Source of the DNA: Streptomyces gossypii
GTDB taxonomy: Bacteria; Actinomycetota; Actinomycetes; Streptomycetales; Streptomycetaceae
DNA: 64,000 bases
Direction of reading: 5' to 3'
Assembly (NCBI RefSeq): GCF_025165795.1
Contig: NZ_JAJAGO010000005.1
Location: forward strand, 403,532 to 467,531
Part shown: positions 1-7,902 of the stretch, in pieces
How the letters are laid out: each line of letters starts with the position of its first letter
Position numbering within the stretch: the stretch's first letter is position 1
Notes under the pieces: model-generated
Told to the model about the DNA's origin: nothing
What the model saw: only the letters and a program-made list of their open reading frames with translations
The model's database searches: none
Position numbers and translations under genes: made by a program

Positions 1-12
1 ACGGGGAAGGTC

Positions 13-26
13 GCCCCTTCGGGGGC
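13..26 (+). terminator. UUCG-loop hairpin at window start
   Basis: GCCCC-TTCG-GGGGC forms a 5-bp GC stem closed by a UUCG tetraloop; the flanking AGG and CCT can extend it. Such hairpins are typical terminators. It probably ends a gene that lies upstream of the window. No U-tract follows. Confidence 0.5.
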
Positions 27-145
27 CTCAGTCCTATTCCGGCCATGGCACACGCCGACCTCGCAGGGCCATACAACAGCTACCCGGACGACCGGGAGGA
101 GGAGAACACCGCGGTCGCCCCACACAGGAGTGGCCCGGACACGGC

Positions 146-200
146 AAAGGGGCCGAGGAAGAGCTACCGAAGTAGCCCGGCACATCCTCCGGCCCCTTTT
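146..200 (+). terminator. Hairpin with T-tract
   Basis: AAAGGGGCCGAGGA (146-159) pairs with TCCTCCGGCCCCTTTT (185-200) with one bulged base, and the descending arm ends in TTTT. This is an intrinsic-terminator shape that is uncommon in Streptomyces. It lies before the gene starting at 308 and could end an upstream transcript or attenuate that gene. The rest of 1-307 shows no coding sequence I can support. Confidence 0.5.
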
Positions 201-307
201 CACCAAACCAAATCCGAGAAGGCGCGCCCAGTGACGCACACCACGGACCCAGTAGCTACCAAAATAGCTTCCCGCCCGGGAGACGCCAACAGATGCCAAG
301 GAGAACC

Positions 308-1123
308 ATGATCCCCCGCGGCCGGAAGGTCATCACCCCTGCCGAGATCGCCCACCGCGCCGGTGTATCGCTGAGCACCTGGAGGCGCCGCGACGCCCCC
401 AACTTCCACCAGCGCGTCAAAAGCCTGGTCCAGGGCCGGTACCTCGTCTACGACCTGGAGCAGACACTCGCCTACCTGGACGGCCAGCCCATCCAGGCCC
501 TGCCCGCCGGCGAGCACCCCGACGACCTCCTCGACGACCGTGAGGTGGCCGCCCTCCTGGGCGTGGCCACCTCCACCGTCAGCGCCTACCGCACGCAGGG
601 CTACCTCCCCAAGGGCACCCACCCGAAGGACGCCACCGGAGAGGACATCGCCAGCATCCGCGTCACTCCACGGCATCAGGTCGAGGCCCGCCGGGCCTCC
701 CTGCCGGAGGGTCACACCCCGGGCAAGCGGGGCCGGCCTGTCGGCAGCGCAGCCCGAGACGAAACCGAGAAGCTGCTCGCCAGCGGCCAGGCCCTCTCCG
801 GACGCGACGTCAACGCAGCCCTCCGCGTCTCCGTGGGCCACGGCAACCGGCTGCTGCGGGCCGCCGGCCGGGCCGCCGGCCGTGGTCGCCGCCACGACGT
901 ACAGGCCACCGACCGGCAGGAGCGCATCGCCCGCGTGCGAACACTGCTGGAGCAGACAGAGAAGACCCCGACACTCCAGCAGATCGCCGAGGAGGTGGGC
1001 GTGAGCAAGACCGAGGCGCACCGGCTGGTGCAGGCCGTCCGCGGGGACTCACCGATGACCTCGAAAGACCCGGACGGGTGGTCCGCCATGCCTCGGCCCT
1101 CGCCGCACCGGCAGTGCCCGTGA
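308..1123 (+). CDS. Multi-HTH, AT-hook DNA-binding protein
   Basis: A 271-residue protein not assigned to a named family. Three helix-turn-helix-like stretches are visible. The first, near residues 7-27, reads TPAEIAHRAGVSLSTWRRR. The second, near 75-100, is DREVAALLGVATSTVSAYR. The third, near 220-245, is TLQQIAEEVGVSKTEAHRL. Between them lies KRGRPVGS, an AT-hook-like RGRP core. The start at 308 was preferred over the in-frame ATG at 293 because AAGGAG lies about six bases before 308 and would fall inside the longer reading. The predicted role is sequence-specific DNA binding, possibly as a regulator of a mobile element or plasmid-like locus. The gene stands alone, with a hairpin upstream and about 690 bp of unexplained DNA downstream. 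Function is inferred from the HTH motifs only. Confidence 0.7.
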   Translation: MIPRGRKVITPAEIAHRAGVSLSTWRRRDAPNFHQRVKSLVQGRYLVYDLEQTLAYLDGQPIQALPAGEHPDDLLDDREVAALLGVATSTVSAYRTQGYLPKGTHPKDATGEDIASIRVTPRHQVEARRASLPEGHTPGKRGRPVGSAARDETEKLLASGQALSGRDVNAALRVSVGHGNRLLRAAGRAAGRGRRHDVQATDRQERIARVRTLLEQTEKTPTLQQIAEEVGVSKTEAHRLVQAVRGDSPMTSKDPDGWSAMPRPSPHRQCP

Positions 1124-1812
1124 GTTGAAATCTTGTCGCTTTTCGTCATGCCCCGGATGAACCTCATGAATTCCACTTGCTGCATGGTCCGCCGAGGGGG
1201 TGGGGCCTTGGCCGGAGTCGGCGGTCCTCCCGTCGCGCCGCTGCCGAGAGCCATGTTTCACGCGTCAACCTGTGCTTCGGACCAGGCGGGCGGCGACGGA
1301 GAGGCGGGCACGGACCCATGTCACTCATCACATGGACGTTGAAGACACTGGGCGCCGTCGCGGCGTGCGGACTGGGGGCGACCGGTCTCTGCTCCCGCCT
1401 GCTGACCCTGCGCCGCGGCGGCGGACGGAGGGCGAATCGTGAGAAACGATGGGCCGAATCGGTGACACCTGGTCAGCAGGCCTGCCAGCAGCGCCCCCCG
1501 TACGGAAATCCGCGCGATACTCGAGGTACTCCCGGGCTTCCCGGTGAGAGCGAAAGACCCTGGTTCGAAGGCCGGAATCCCGGCCCGACGACCCCCGGCC
1601 CCGGCACCGAGCGGCAGACCCACACCAGTCACCGCTCCCGGGCGCAACCCGAAGCCGCAGCGGCGGACGGGGAAACCGCGCTCGCCGCGGCGCGGCTCTC
1701 CGGCGCGTACTGCCGGCTCCTCACCACTCTGGGCCCGCCAGGGGCCCAGGAACAGCCGAATCAGCAGCCCGCGTCAACCCCTCGCGAGGCGGCGAACGGA
1801 ACGGGGGTTCAC
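1124..1812. other. Long gap, no clear gene
   Basis: An open frame runs through this interval into the DUF2335-like gene from an ATG at 1318 (MSLITWTLKT, hydrophobic). The 160 residues it adds are Pro/Arg/Gly-rich with no domain. If real it would be an N-terminal extension with a membrane anchor. Bases 1124-1160 are relatively AT-rich and may carry a promoter. Nothing else is recognised here. Confidence 0.4.
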
Positions 1813-2259
1813 ATGGCCTCTGACATCGAAGCGGACCGCCCGGCTCCCACGAGCCTGGAGATCGCGGCCCGGTGGGCCGAACTCCCGGCCGATCACCTCA
1901 AGGCCGCCCTCAGGGCGCTGGAGCCGCAGCTGGCGCGCGAACACCACTACCGGCTGGCACGGCTGGAGCAGCAGGAGGCGGACGCCCGCCGGGCCCACCG
2001 GCTCGGCCTCGCGGGCCTGGCCTCCGGATTCCTGATCGCCGTCTCCATGCTCACCGGCGCGGTCCTCGTCGGACTCGGTGGCCAGCCATGGCTCGCCGCG
2101 ATGCTCTCCGGGCCCAGCGTGCTCGCCCTGGCCACCCTCTTCGTCCTCCGCCGGACCGACCCGACCCAGACGCTCGCCATGGCCCGCACCCACCGCGCAG
2201 CCCTCAGCGCCTCGACCCCCCCACCGGCCGCCCCGCCCACCGAGCCGGGCCTCGCCTAG
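1813..2259 (+). CDS. DUF2335-like predicted membrane protein
   Basis: A 148-residue protein. An amphipathic region (PADHLKAALRALEPQLAREHHYRLARLEQQEADARRAHR, residues ~27-65, given in part) precedes two hydrophobic segments near residues 67-95 and 97-118. This is the layout of DUF2335 small membrane proteins, in which a helix rich in His/Glu is followed by a TM hairpin. Function is unknown. The ATG at 1813 is preceded by a purine-rich GGAACGGGGG. A longer form from the ATG at 1318 stays open but adds sequence without recognisable features. It converges on the alpha/beta hydrolase gene, and the two stop codons overlap inside a perfect palindrome. Family assignment is from the overall pattern and is moderate. 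Confidence 0.55.
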   Translation: MASDIEADRPAPTSLEIAARWAELPADHLKAALRALEPQLAREHHYRLARLEQQEADARRAHRLGLAGLASGFLIAVSMLTGAVLVGLGGQPWLAAMLSGPSVLALATLFVLRRTDPTQTLAMARTHRAALSASTPPPAAPPTEPGLA

Positions 2260-2264
2260 GCGAG
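2251..2264. terminator. Palindrome containing both convergent stop codons
   Basis: CTCGCCTAGGCGAG is a perfect 14-bp palindrome. The plus-strand TAG is at 2257-2259 and the minus-strand TAG at 2256-2258, so the stops of the two convergent genes overlap within it. It may help terminate both transcripts. Confidence 0.45.
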
Positions 2265-2942
2265 TTCGACGAGGTGGCGGGCCGTGCCGGCGGGATCGAC
2301 GATCTGGTGCAGGTGCGCGCCGGGCAGGTGTGCCGCATGCCAGCCGCGTTCGCGTGCCTCGGCGGCGAGGTCGTCATAGGGAGGGCCGAACAGCAGGTAG
2401 GAGCAGGGGTGGTCGTCCCAGCCGCCGGAGGCCGGGATGTGCTGCTCGTAGTAGGACAGCGGCAGGGTGGGCTGCTCTTCGGTGACGGTCTGCCGGATCA
2501 CCGGATCGGGGAACAGGGGAGCGATGTCCGCCTCGTCCCACCAGTCGGTCCAGCGTGGCAGCCTGCCGTTCACGGCCATCGGGCGGAGGAACTCCAGCAA
2601 CTCGGGTGGGACGACCGGGGTCGGTCCGTGCCGGGCCGGTAGCGCGGCGTCGACGAAGATCGAGCTGGTCACCGGATGGTCGAGGCCCGAGCGGATCGTC
2701 GGAAGGAACAAGCCTGCGTTGCTGTGTGCCACCAAGGTGACGGGGCTGCCGTCCGGGACCTGCCGGAGGTCGTCGCGGACGGCATCGGCGACACGGGGCC
2801 AGAATGGCGGAGCGCCAGCGCCTATGTGCAGCAGCGACGGGACCCGCACCTGGTATCCCGCCGCTGCCAGGCGTTCGGCCACGGGGTGCCAGGTCGAGGG
2901 ACCCACGGACGGACTGTGCACGAGAACGAAGACCGGCTGCAT
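2256..2942 (-). CDS. Alpha/beta hydrolase
   Basis: A 228-residue single-domain alpha/beta hydrolase of the small esterase-like type. The N-terminus MQPVFVLVHSPSVGPSTW carries the oxyanion-hole strand. The nucleophile elbow is VAHSNAG (residues ~78-84), with Ser in a variant of G-x-S-x-G. A late HLHQ supplies the likely catalytic His. The start at 2942 was chosen because homologous folds begin at this strand; the open frame continues to 3035 but adds only Arg-rich sequence. No signal peptide is visible, so it is likely cytoplasmic. Substrate cannot be told. It is divergent from the LysE-type exporter and convergent with the DUF2335-like gene. Confidence 0.75.
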   Translation of the reverse strand: MQPVFVLVHSPSVGPSTWHPVAERLAAAGYQVRVPSLLHIGAGAPPFWPRVADAVRDDLRQVPDGSPVTLVAHSNAGLFLPTIRSGLDHPVTSSIFVDAALPARHGPTPVVPPELLEFLRPMAVNGRLPRWTDWWDEADIAPLFPDPVIRQTVTEEQPTLPLSYYEQHIPASGGWDDHPCSYLLFGPPYDDLAAEARERGWHAAHLPGAHLHQIVDPAGTARHLVELA

Positions 2943-3151
2943 GTGTCGATCCTGTCGCCCGCACCCTCGCAGGCGCGACCGGCTTGGCTGAGAGCAGAAC
3001 GCCCGCCGCTTCGGATCGGTCGACGGATTGACCACGAAGCAGGGCCCAACCCGGCAATTCCGTCGACTGATCCCCGCCCCACATGGTGCGCCCGGCGGAG
3101 AGCCCGTAATTCACTGGCCCGGCCGGTTGTGCGCGGCGCAGGATGGCGCGC

Positions 3152-3778
3152 ATGTATGAGCTCCTGCTGCCGTTCCTCGGCGCCTGCCTGCTGGTCGCGA
3201 TGTCACCCGGTCCGAGCACCGTGCTGATCATCCGCAACTCGATGCACAGCCGCCGCTCCGGAATGATGACGGTCCTGGGCAACGAGAGCGGGGTCTTCGT
3301 CTGGGGCGTCGTCGCGGCCTGCGGGCTGACCGCGCTGCTCGCCGCGTCCGAGGTGGCCTACGACGTGATGCGGTACGTGGGGGCCGTGGTGCTGATCGTC
3401 TTCGGAATCCAGGCGATACGGTCCGCCCGGCGCGGCGGGCACTCCGAACTCGTCGAGGGGGAGGGCGAGTCCCGCGCGGCGTCCGGCATGCGTTCGTATC
3501 GCGCCGGACTCCTGATGAACCTCGCGAACCCCAAGGCCGCCATCTTCGCGATGTCCTTCCTCCCTCAGTTCGTGCCTTCCGGGGCACCGCAGCTGCCCAC
3601 CATGGTGGCCCTGGCCGGCCTCTGGGCGACCTTCGAGATGGGCTACTACTTCACCTACGTATGGGGCGTGGGCCGCCTGAAGCGCGTGCTCTCCCGCGCC
3701 GGCGTACGAAAGCGCCTGGAGCAGATCTCCGGCGGCGTCCTCCTCGCCCTCGGCCTCCGCCTCGCCCTGGACGGCTGA
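3152..3778 (+). CDS. LysE/RhtB-family exporter
   Basis: A 208-residue integral membrane protein of the LysE/RhtB amino-acid export superfamily. The family N-terminal signature is clear (LVAMSPGPSTVLIIRNS, residues ~13-29), as is the central NLANPKAAIFAMSFLPQF (residues ~120-137). About six hydrophobic segments are present, normal for the family. It probably exports an amino acid or small metabolite from the cytoplasm; the substrate is unknown. Of two candidate starts (ATG 3143 and ATG 3152), the second has GCAGGA at a suitable distance, while for the first it would abut the codon. A kinase gene follows after 144 bp in the same direction, so co-transcription is not obvious. Confidence 0.85.
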   Translation: MYELLLPFLGACLLVAMSPGPSTVLIIRNSMHSRRSGMMTVLGNESGVFVWGVVAACGLTALLAASEVAYDVMRYVGAVVLIVFGIQAIRSARRGGHSELVEGEGESRAASGMRSYRAGLLMNLANPKAAIFAMSFLPQFVPSGAPQLPTMVALAGLWATFEMGYYFTYVWGVGRLKRVLSRAGVRKRLEQISGGVLLALGLRLALDG

Positions 3779-3922
3779 CCGCCGCGCGGCCCCTCAACCT
3801 TCGGCGACCCAGCCCCCCCTCGGAGGGCATACCGCCGCCCAGTCCGATAATCCGCAACACGTGGACGGCACATCACTCGAAGCGTCACACTGATCACGGA
3901 ACATCACCGTGGGGGTGCACGC

Positions 3923-5548
3923 ATGGGCCGAAGAGCGGTGCCGCAGAGGATCGCCGGGCGCTACGAACTGATCTCATTGATCAGCAGTGGCGGCATGGGG
4001 CAGGTCTGGCGGGGCTATGACACCGTCCTCGACCGTGACATCGCCGTCAAGCTGATCAAACCGGAGATCGCCGAGTCCGCGGACCGAGCGGAGTTCCTGG
4101 CCCGATTCCGTCGCGAAGCCCGGGTCACGGCGAAGATCGAGCATCACGGGGTGCCGTCCGTCTTCGACGCCTCGTTCGATGAGGAAGCCGATCGGCTCTA
4201 TCTCGTGATGCAGCTGGTCCGCGGTCTGTCACTCGCCGACCTCCTGGCCGAGCACGCGGACCCACTGCCCGTGTCCTGGGCCGTCTCGATAGCCGCGCAG
4301 ATCTGCACGGTGCTCTCCTACGCGCATGCGGTCCCCGTCGTTCACCGGGACATCAAGCCCGAGAACGTCATGGTCGACCGGGCCGGTTCCGTGAAGGTCC
4401 TGGACTTCGGCATCGCCTCCGTCCTCGGCACGGACGTCACCAGGCTGACGGCCACCGGCCGCGTCCTGGGCACCCGCCCCTACATGTCGCCCGAGCAGAT
4501 CAGGAACGTGCCCGTCAGCCCCCGCAGCGACCTCTACGCCCTGGGCTGCCTCCTGCACGAACTCCTCGCGGGCGAACGTGTCTTCGACGCGGTGGACGAG
4601 ATTCCGCTGATGTACCAGCACCTCTCCGAGCCGCCCGTGCCCCTGCGGAAGCTGCGCCCGGACGTGCCCACCGCACTCGAACTCCTCGTCCTCGAACTCC
4701 TGGCGAAGGAGGCGGCGGACCGCCCCGTCGACGCCTGGACGGTGTACGAGCGGCTCGCCCCGCTGCTGCCCCCACCGGACACCGGCGCCAGCCCGGACCT
4801 GGCACCGCCGCCCACCGGGGTGCCCGACCCGACCCGTCCCTACCGGCGCCCCGCGGCACCCCGTCCGCGTCCCGTGGCGACCGGCGGGCCCACCGGCCCG
4901 GCTCCGGCCCCCGAAGCCCCCTCTCCCGTCGACCCATCCACACCCGCCGGCTCCGATTCCGTCGGCGGCACCGTCGCCGAGCAGGAGATCGACGAGGCCG
5001 TGGACCACGCCTTGGCCCTTCTCGACGAGGACCGCTTCTCGCAGGCCGCCGACGTCCTCGCCGAGGTCATCGCCCTGGCCCCGGCAGGACAGGGAGCGGA
5101 CAGCCCCAAGCTCCTGGAACTGCGCCTCACCCATGCGGTGGCGCTCTTCCTCGGCGGTGACTTCCGGCGCGCACTGCCGGAACTGCGCACCCTCGCCGAC
5201 ACCTTGAGCCGCCTCCACGGCCCAAGCGATGGCCGAGCGATCGACTGCCGCAAGCAGGCCGCCTACTGTCACGCCGAACTCGGTCAGTTCGAAGAGGCCC
5301 TGCACGAGATGGAGAACCTACGACCGCACGCCGCAGCCCTGTTCGGCGACCGTTCCGAAGAACTCTTCGCGCTGCGCTTGGACCATGCCCGCTTCCAGGT
5401 GGCCGCCGGCCGCGACGGCACAGCGGCCCGTACGCTCCGCCTCCTGCATTCAGAGGCCGCAGCCGCGCTCGGCCGCGCCCACCCCCTGGTCACCGATGTC
5501 GCCGCGATCCTCGCCCGTATCCGCTTCCAGGACGGCCGCACCACCTGA
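3923..5548 (+). CDS. Soluble Ser/Thr protein kinase with TPR-like tail
   Basis: A 541-residue Hanks-type kinase. The glycine-rich loop SSGGMGQVW is at residues 21-29, the ATP-binding Lys at 43 (AVKLIK), the catalytic HRD at 141-143 followed by IKPEN, and DFG at 161-163. The activation segment ends in GTRPYMSPEQ. The kinase domain ends near residue 280. A Pro/Ala-rich linker (~283-352) follows, then an alpha-helical region (~355-535) that looks like tetratricopeptide repeats. No transmembrane segment is visible, unlike many PASTA or PknB kinases, so it is probably cytoplasmic. ATG 3923 lies after GGGGGTGCACGC, a weak ribosome site. The target is unknown. Downstream, after 89 bp, comes the helicase gene. 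Confidence 0.9.
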   Translation: MGRRAVPQRIAGRYELISLISSGGMGQVWRGYDTVLDRDIAVKLIKPEIAESADRAEFLARFRREARVTAKIEHHGVPSVFDASFDEEADRLYLVMQLVRGLSLADLLAEHADPLPVSWAVSIAAQICTVLSYAHAVPVVHRDIKPENVMVDRAGSVKVLDFGIASVLGTDVTRLTATGRVLGTRPYMSPEQIRNVPVSPRSDLYALGCLLHELLAGERVFDAVDEIPLMYQHLSEPPVPLRKLRPDVPTALELLVLELLAKEAADRPVDAWTVYERLAPLLPPPDTGASPDLAPPPTGVPDPTRPYRRPAAPRPRPVATGGPTGPAPAPEAPSPVDPSTPAGSDSVGGTVAEQEIDEAVDHALALLDEDRFSQAADVLAEVIALAPAGQGADSPKLLELRLTHAVALFLGGDFRRALPELRTLADTLSRLHGPSDGRAIDCRKQAAYCHAELGQFEEALHEMENLRPHAAALFGDRSEELFALRLDHARFQVAAGRDGTAARTLRLLHSEAAAALGRAHPLVTDVAAILARIRFQDGRTT

Positions 5549-5637
5549 CCCGTACGTTCCCCTGCCCGGGGGCCACACCACACCCTGCCGCACGCCTGCT
5601 CCGCCGCACCTATGCTCCGCCGCACGGAAGGACGTCA

Positions 5638-7812
5638 ATGCCGCACCTGGCCTTCGACATCGGTTTCTGCACCGAACTGCACAAGCTCCAGGCAGACGTG
5701 AAGAAGGGCGTCTTCGACGCCTGGCAGAGGTTCCAAGTCCGCACACTCACACAGCTCCTGGCAGACCCCGGGCTCCACATCGAGAAGCTGCGCAACGCGC
5801 GCGACCCGCACATCCGCACCATCCGCATCACCGGATTCTGGCGCGGTGTCGTCCTCGCGCCGGAGTCCGGCGACACCTTCGTCCTGCTCAAGGTCCTGCC
5901 GCACGACAAGGCCATCGCCTGGGGCGTCAAGCAGCGGTCCAGCATCAACACCGTCACCCGCGCCGTCGAGCTCCGCGACGCTGCCACCCTCGACCAACTC
6001 ACCCCTCCCCACGAGGAGAAGACCGAGGCGCCGTCCGAATCCCGGCTCCTGGCCCATGTCTCCGACGGCGAGCTCGCCTCCCTCGGCATCGACGCCGACA
6101 CGATCCGCCGTGCGCGCACCCTCACCGACAAGGAACAACTGGAGGCGTTCGCCCCCTTCTTCCCGCCCGACCAGTGCGAGGTGCTCCAGTACCTCGCCGA
6201 ACGCATCTCGGTCGAAGAGGTCTGGCGGGAGCTCGTCGCCCACCGCGTTCCCGCAGGCGGCACCGGAGCAGTCGACGAGACGGACTACGACACCGCCATC
6301 CGGCACACGGTCTCCCGCATCCTCCTCGTCACCGCCTCCGAAGAGCTGCACGACATCCTCGACAAGCCCTTCTCCGCCTGGCGGATCTTCCTCCACCCCT
6401 CCCAGCGCCGGATCGCCTACCGCCCCAGCTACTCCGGCCCGGCCCAGGTCTCCGGCGGCCCCGGCACCGGCAAGACCGTCGTCGCCCTGCACCGCGTCAA
6501 GCATCTGCTGGCCCACCTGCGCGACGACGAGCGCATCCTGCTCACCACCTACACCAACGCCCTCGTCACCTCCCTCCGCTCCGGCCTCACCGCCCTGGTC
6601 GACGACGAGCAGCTCCGCGACCGTGTCGACGTCATGACGGTCGACGCCTTCGCCAGCCGCGTCCTGACCACCGCCCCCGGCCAGCCCCACCGCCGGGCGA
6701 TCGGCGGCGCCGAGGAGGAACGCCGCTGGACGCGGGCGGCCGAGGCCGTCCAGTACCCGGGCAGCGCCCAGTTCCTCGCCCAGGAGTACAAGCACGTCGT
6801 ACTCGCCCAGGACCTGCGCAGCCGGGAGGCGTACGAGGCCGCCGACCGCGCCGGTCGCGGCAGCCGCCTCACACCCGCGCTCAAACCGCACACTTGGCGC
6901 GCCTTCGAAGCCTTCACCAGCGGCCTGGAGGCCGACGAACTCCGCACCTACCTCCAGACCAGCGCCGAAGCCGCCCGCGTCCTCACCGACAACGACACCG
7001 GCACCGGTCCGCCCTACCGCCATGTCGTCATCGACGAGGCCCAGGACCTCCACCCGGCCCAGTGGCGCCTGCTGCGCGCGGCAGTCCCCGCACGCCCCGA
7101 CGACCTGTTCATCGCCGGCGACCCGCACCAGCGGATCTACGACTCCAAGGTCTCCCTCAAAGCTCTCGGCATCAAGGTCGTCGGCCGCTCCACCCGCATG
7201 CGCAAGAACTACCGCAGCACACAGGAGATCCTCGCCTGGTCCACGGCACTGCTCCTCGGCCGTCCGATCGACGAACTGGCCGACACGGCAACCGCCGAGT
7301 CGCTGCTCGGCTACCGCTCCGCCCTGCGCGGCACCGGACCGGCCCTCCACGCCGCCACCGACGAGGCCACCGAGCTCGACGCCCTCGCCGACCGCTGCCG
7401 CGAGTGGATCGACTCAGGCGTGAACCCGTCCGACATCGGCATCGCCACCCGCTTCAAGAAGACCGGCGACGCCGCCCTCGCCCGCCTCACGGCAGCCGAG
7501 ATCCCCGCCCGCCGCCTCCGCGCCCGCGCCTCGGACCCGGACGACGCCGTCAGCATCGGCACCATGCACGCCTTCAAGGGACTGGAGTTCCGCTGCGTCG
7601 CCGTCATCGGCGTCCACGACGGTGCTCTCCCCTTCCCCCGCGCCATCACGCCCGAAGACCTTGACCGCCTCCAGCACGAGGCCGACCTGCTCGCCGAACG
7701 CTGCCTGCTCTTCGTCGCCTGCACCCGCGCCCGCGACGGCCTCTACGTCTCCTGGTCCGGCGAACCGAGCAGCTTCCTGACGGAGGCGGGCGTGCGCGTT
7801 TCGCCCGCGTAG
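5638..7812 (+). CDS. UvrD/Rep-like helicase with ParE/RelE-like N-terminus
   Basis: A 724-residue superfamily-1 helicase. Walker A is GGPGTGKTVVALHR (residues ~273-286) and Walker B/DExx is DEAQDLHPAQW (~466-476). Motif IV-like KNYRSTQEIL follows, then the C-terminal GTMHAFKGLEFR and a final VACTRARDGLYV, as in UvrD C-terminal domains. The first ~90 residues (FCTELHKLQADVKKGVFDAW onwards, including IRITGFWRGVVL) resemble the RelE/ParE toxin fold, where a core strand reads R-x-x-W-R-x-x. The gene opens a run of defence-type genes. It likely uses ATP to translocate on DNA or RNA; the toxin-like module may target ribosomes or serve as a binding domain. The helicase call is secure, the N-terminal module moderately so. 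Confidence 0.85.
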   Translation: MPHLAFDIGFCTELHKLQADVKKGVFDAWQRFQVRTLTQLLADPGLHIEKLRNARDPHIRTIRITGFWRGVVLAPESGDTFVLLKVLPHDKAIAWGVKQRSSINTVTRAVELRDAATLDQLTPPHEEKTEAPSESRLLAHVSDGELASLGIDADTIRRARTLTDKEQLEAFAPFFPPDQCEVLQYLAERISVEEVWRELVAHRVPAGGTGAVDETDYDTAIRHTVSRILLVTASEELHDILDKPFSAWRIFLHPSQRRIAYRPSYSGPAQVSGGPGTGKTVVALHRVKHLLAHLRDDERILLTTYTNALVTSLRSGLTALVDDEQLRDRVDVMTVDAFASRVLTTAPGQPHRRAIGGAEEERRWTRAAEAVQYPGSAQFLAQEYKHVVLAQDLRSREAYEAADRAGRGSRLTPALKPHTWRAFEAFTSGLEADELRTYLQTSAEAARVLTDNDTGTGPPYRHVVIDEAQDLHPAQWRLLRAAVPARPDDLFIAGDPHQRIYDSKVSLKALGIKVVGRSTRMRKNYRSTQEILAWSTALLLGRPIDELADTATAESLLGYRSALRGTGPALHAATDEATELDALADRCREWIDSGVNPSDIGIATRFKKTGDAALARLTAAEIPARRLRARASDPDDAVSIGTMHAFKGLEFRCVAVIGVHDGALPFPRAITPEDLDRLQHEADLLAERCLLFVACTRARDGLYVSWSGEPSSFLTEAGVRVSPA

Positions 7813-7902
7813 AGCGTTCACCGGAACGAGTGCACCGAGCGGCGCTCAGCGATGGGCCTCTGCCTCCGGGGGCAGGACCCCTGGGAACAGGGGGAGAGCA
7901 AC

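Noticed and set aside
45..311. 88-codon open frame at the left edge
   Set aside because: It crosses the hairpin at 146-200, has no ribosome site, and its product has no domain or codon bias of a real gene.
1560..1575. GGTTCGAA, like a tRNA T-loop
   Set aside because: No acceptor, D or anticodon stems fit around it, and the base after GGTTCGAA is wrong for the T-arm.
1177..1812. Long N-terminal part of the frame ending at 2259
   Set aside because: Composition is Pro/Arg/Gly-rich with no domain; the DUF2335-like part begins near 1813 with its own start. Kept only as a possible extension.
5635..7350. 571-codon antisense frame over the helicase gene
   Set aside because: No motif and typical of high-GC antisense frames; the helicase motifs lie on the plus strand.
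5229..7664. 811-codon frame over the helicase gene
   Set aside because: Pro/Arg/His-rich product, no domain; it is the +1 shadow of the kinase tail and helicase gene.
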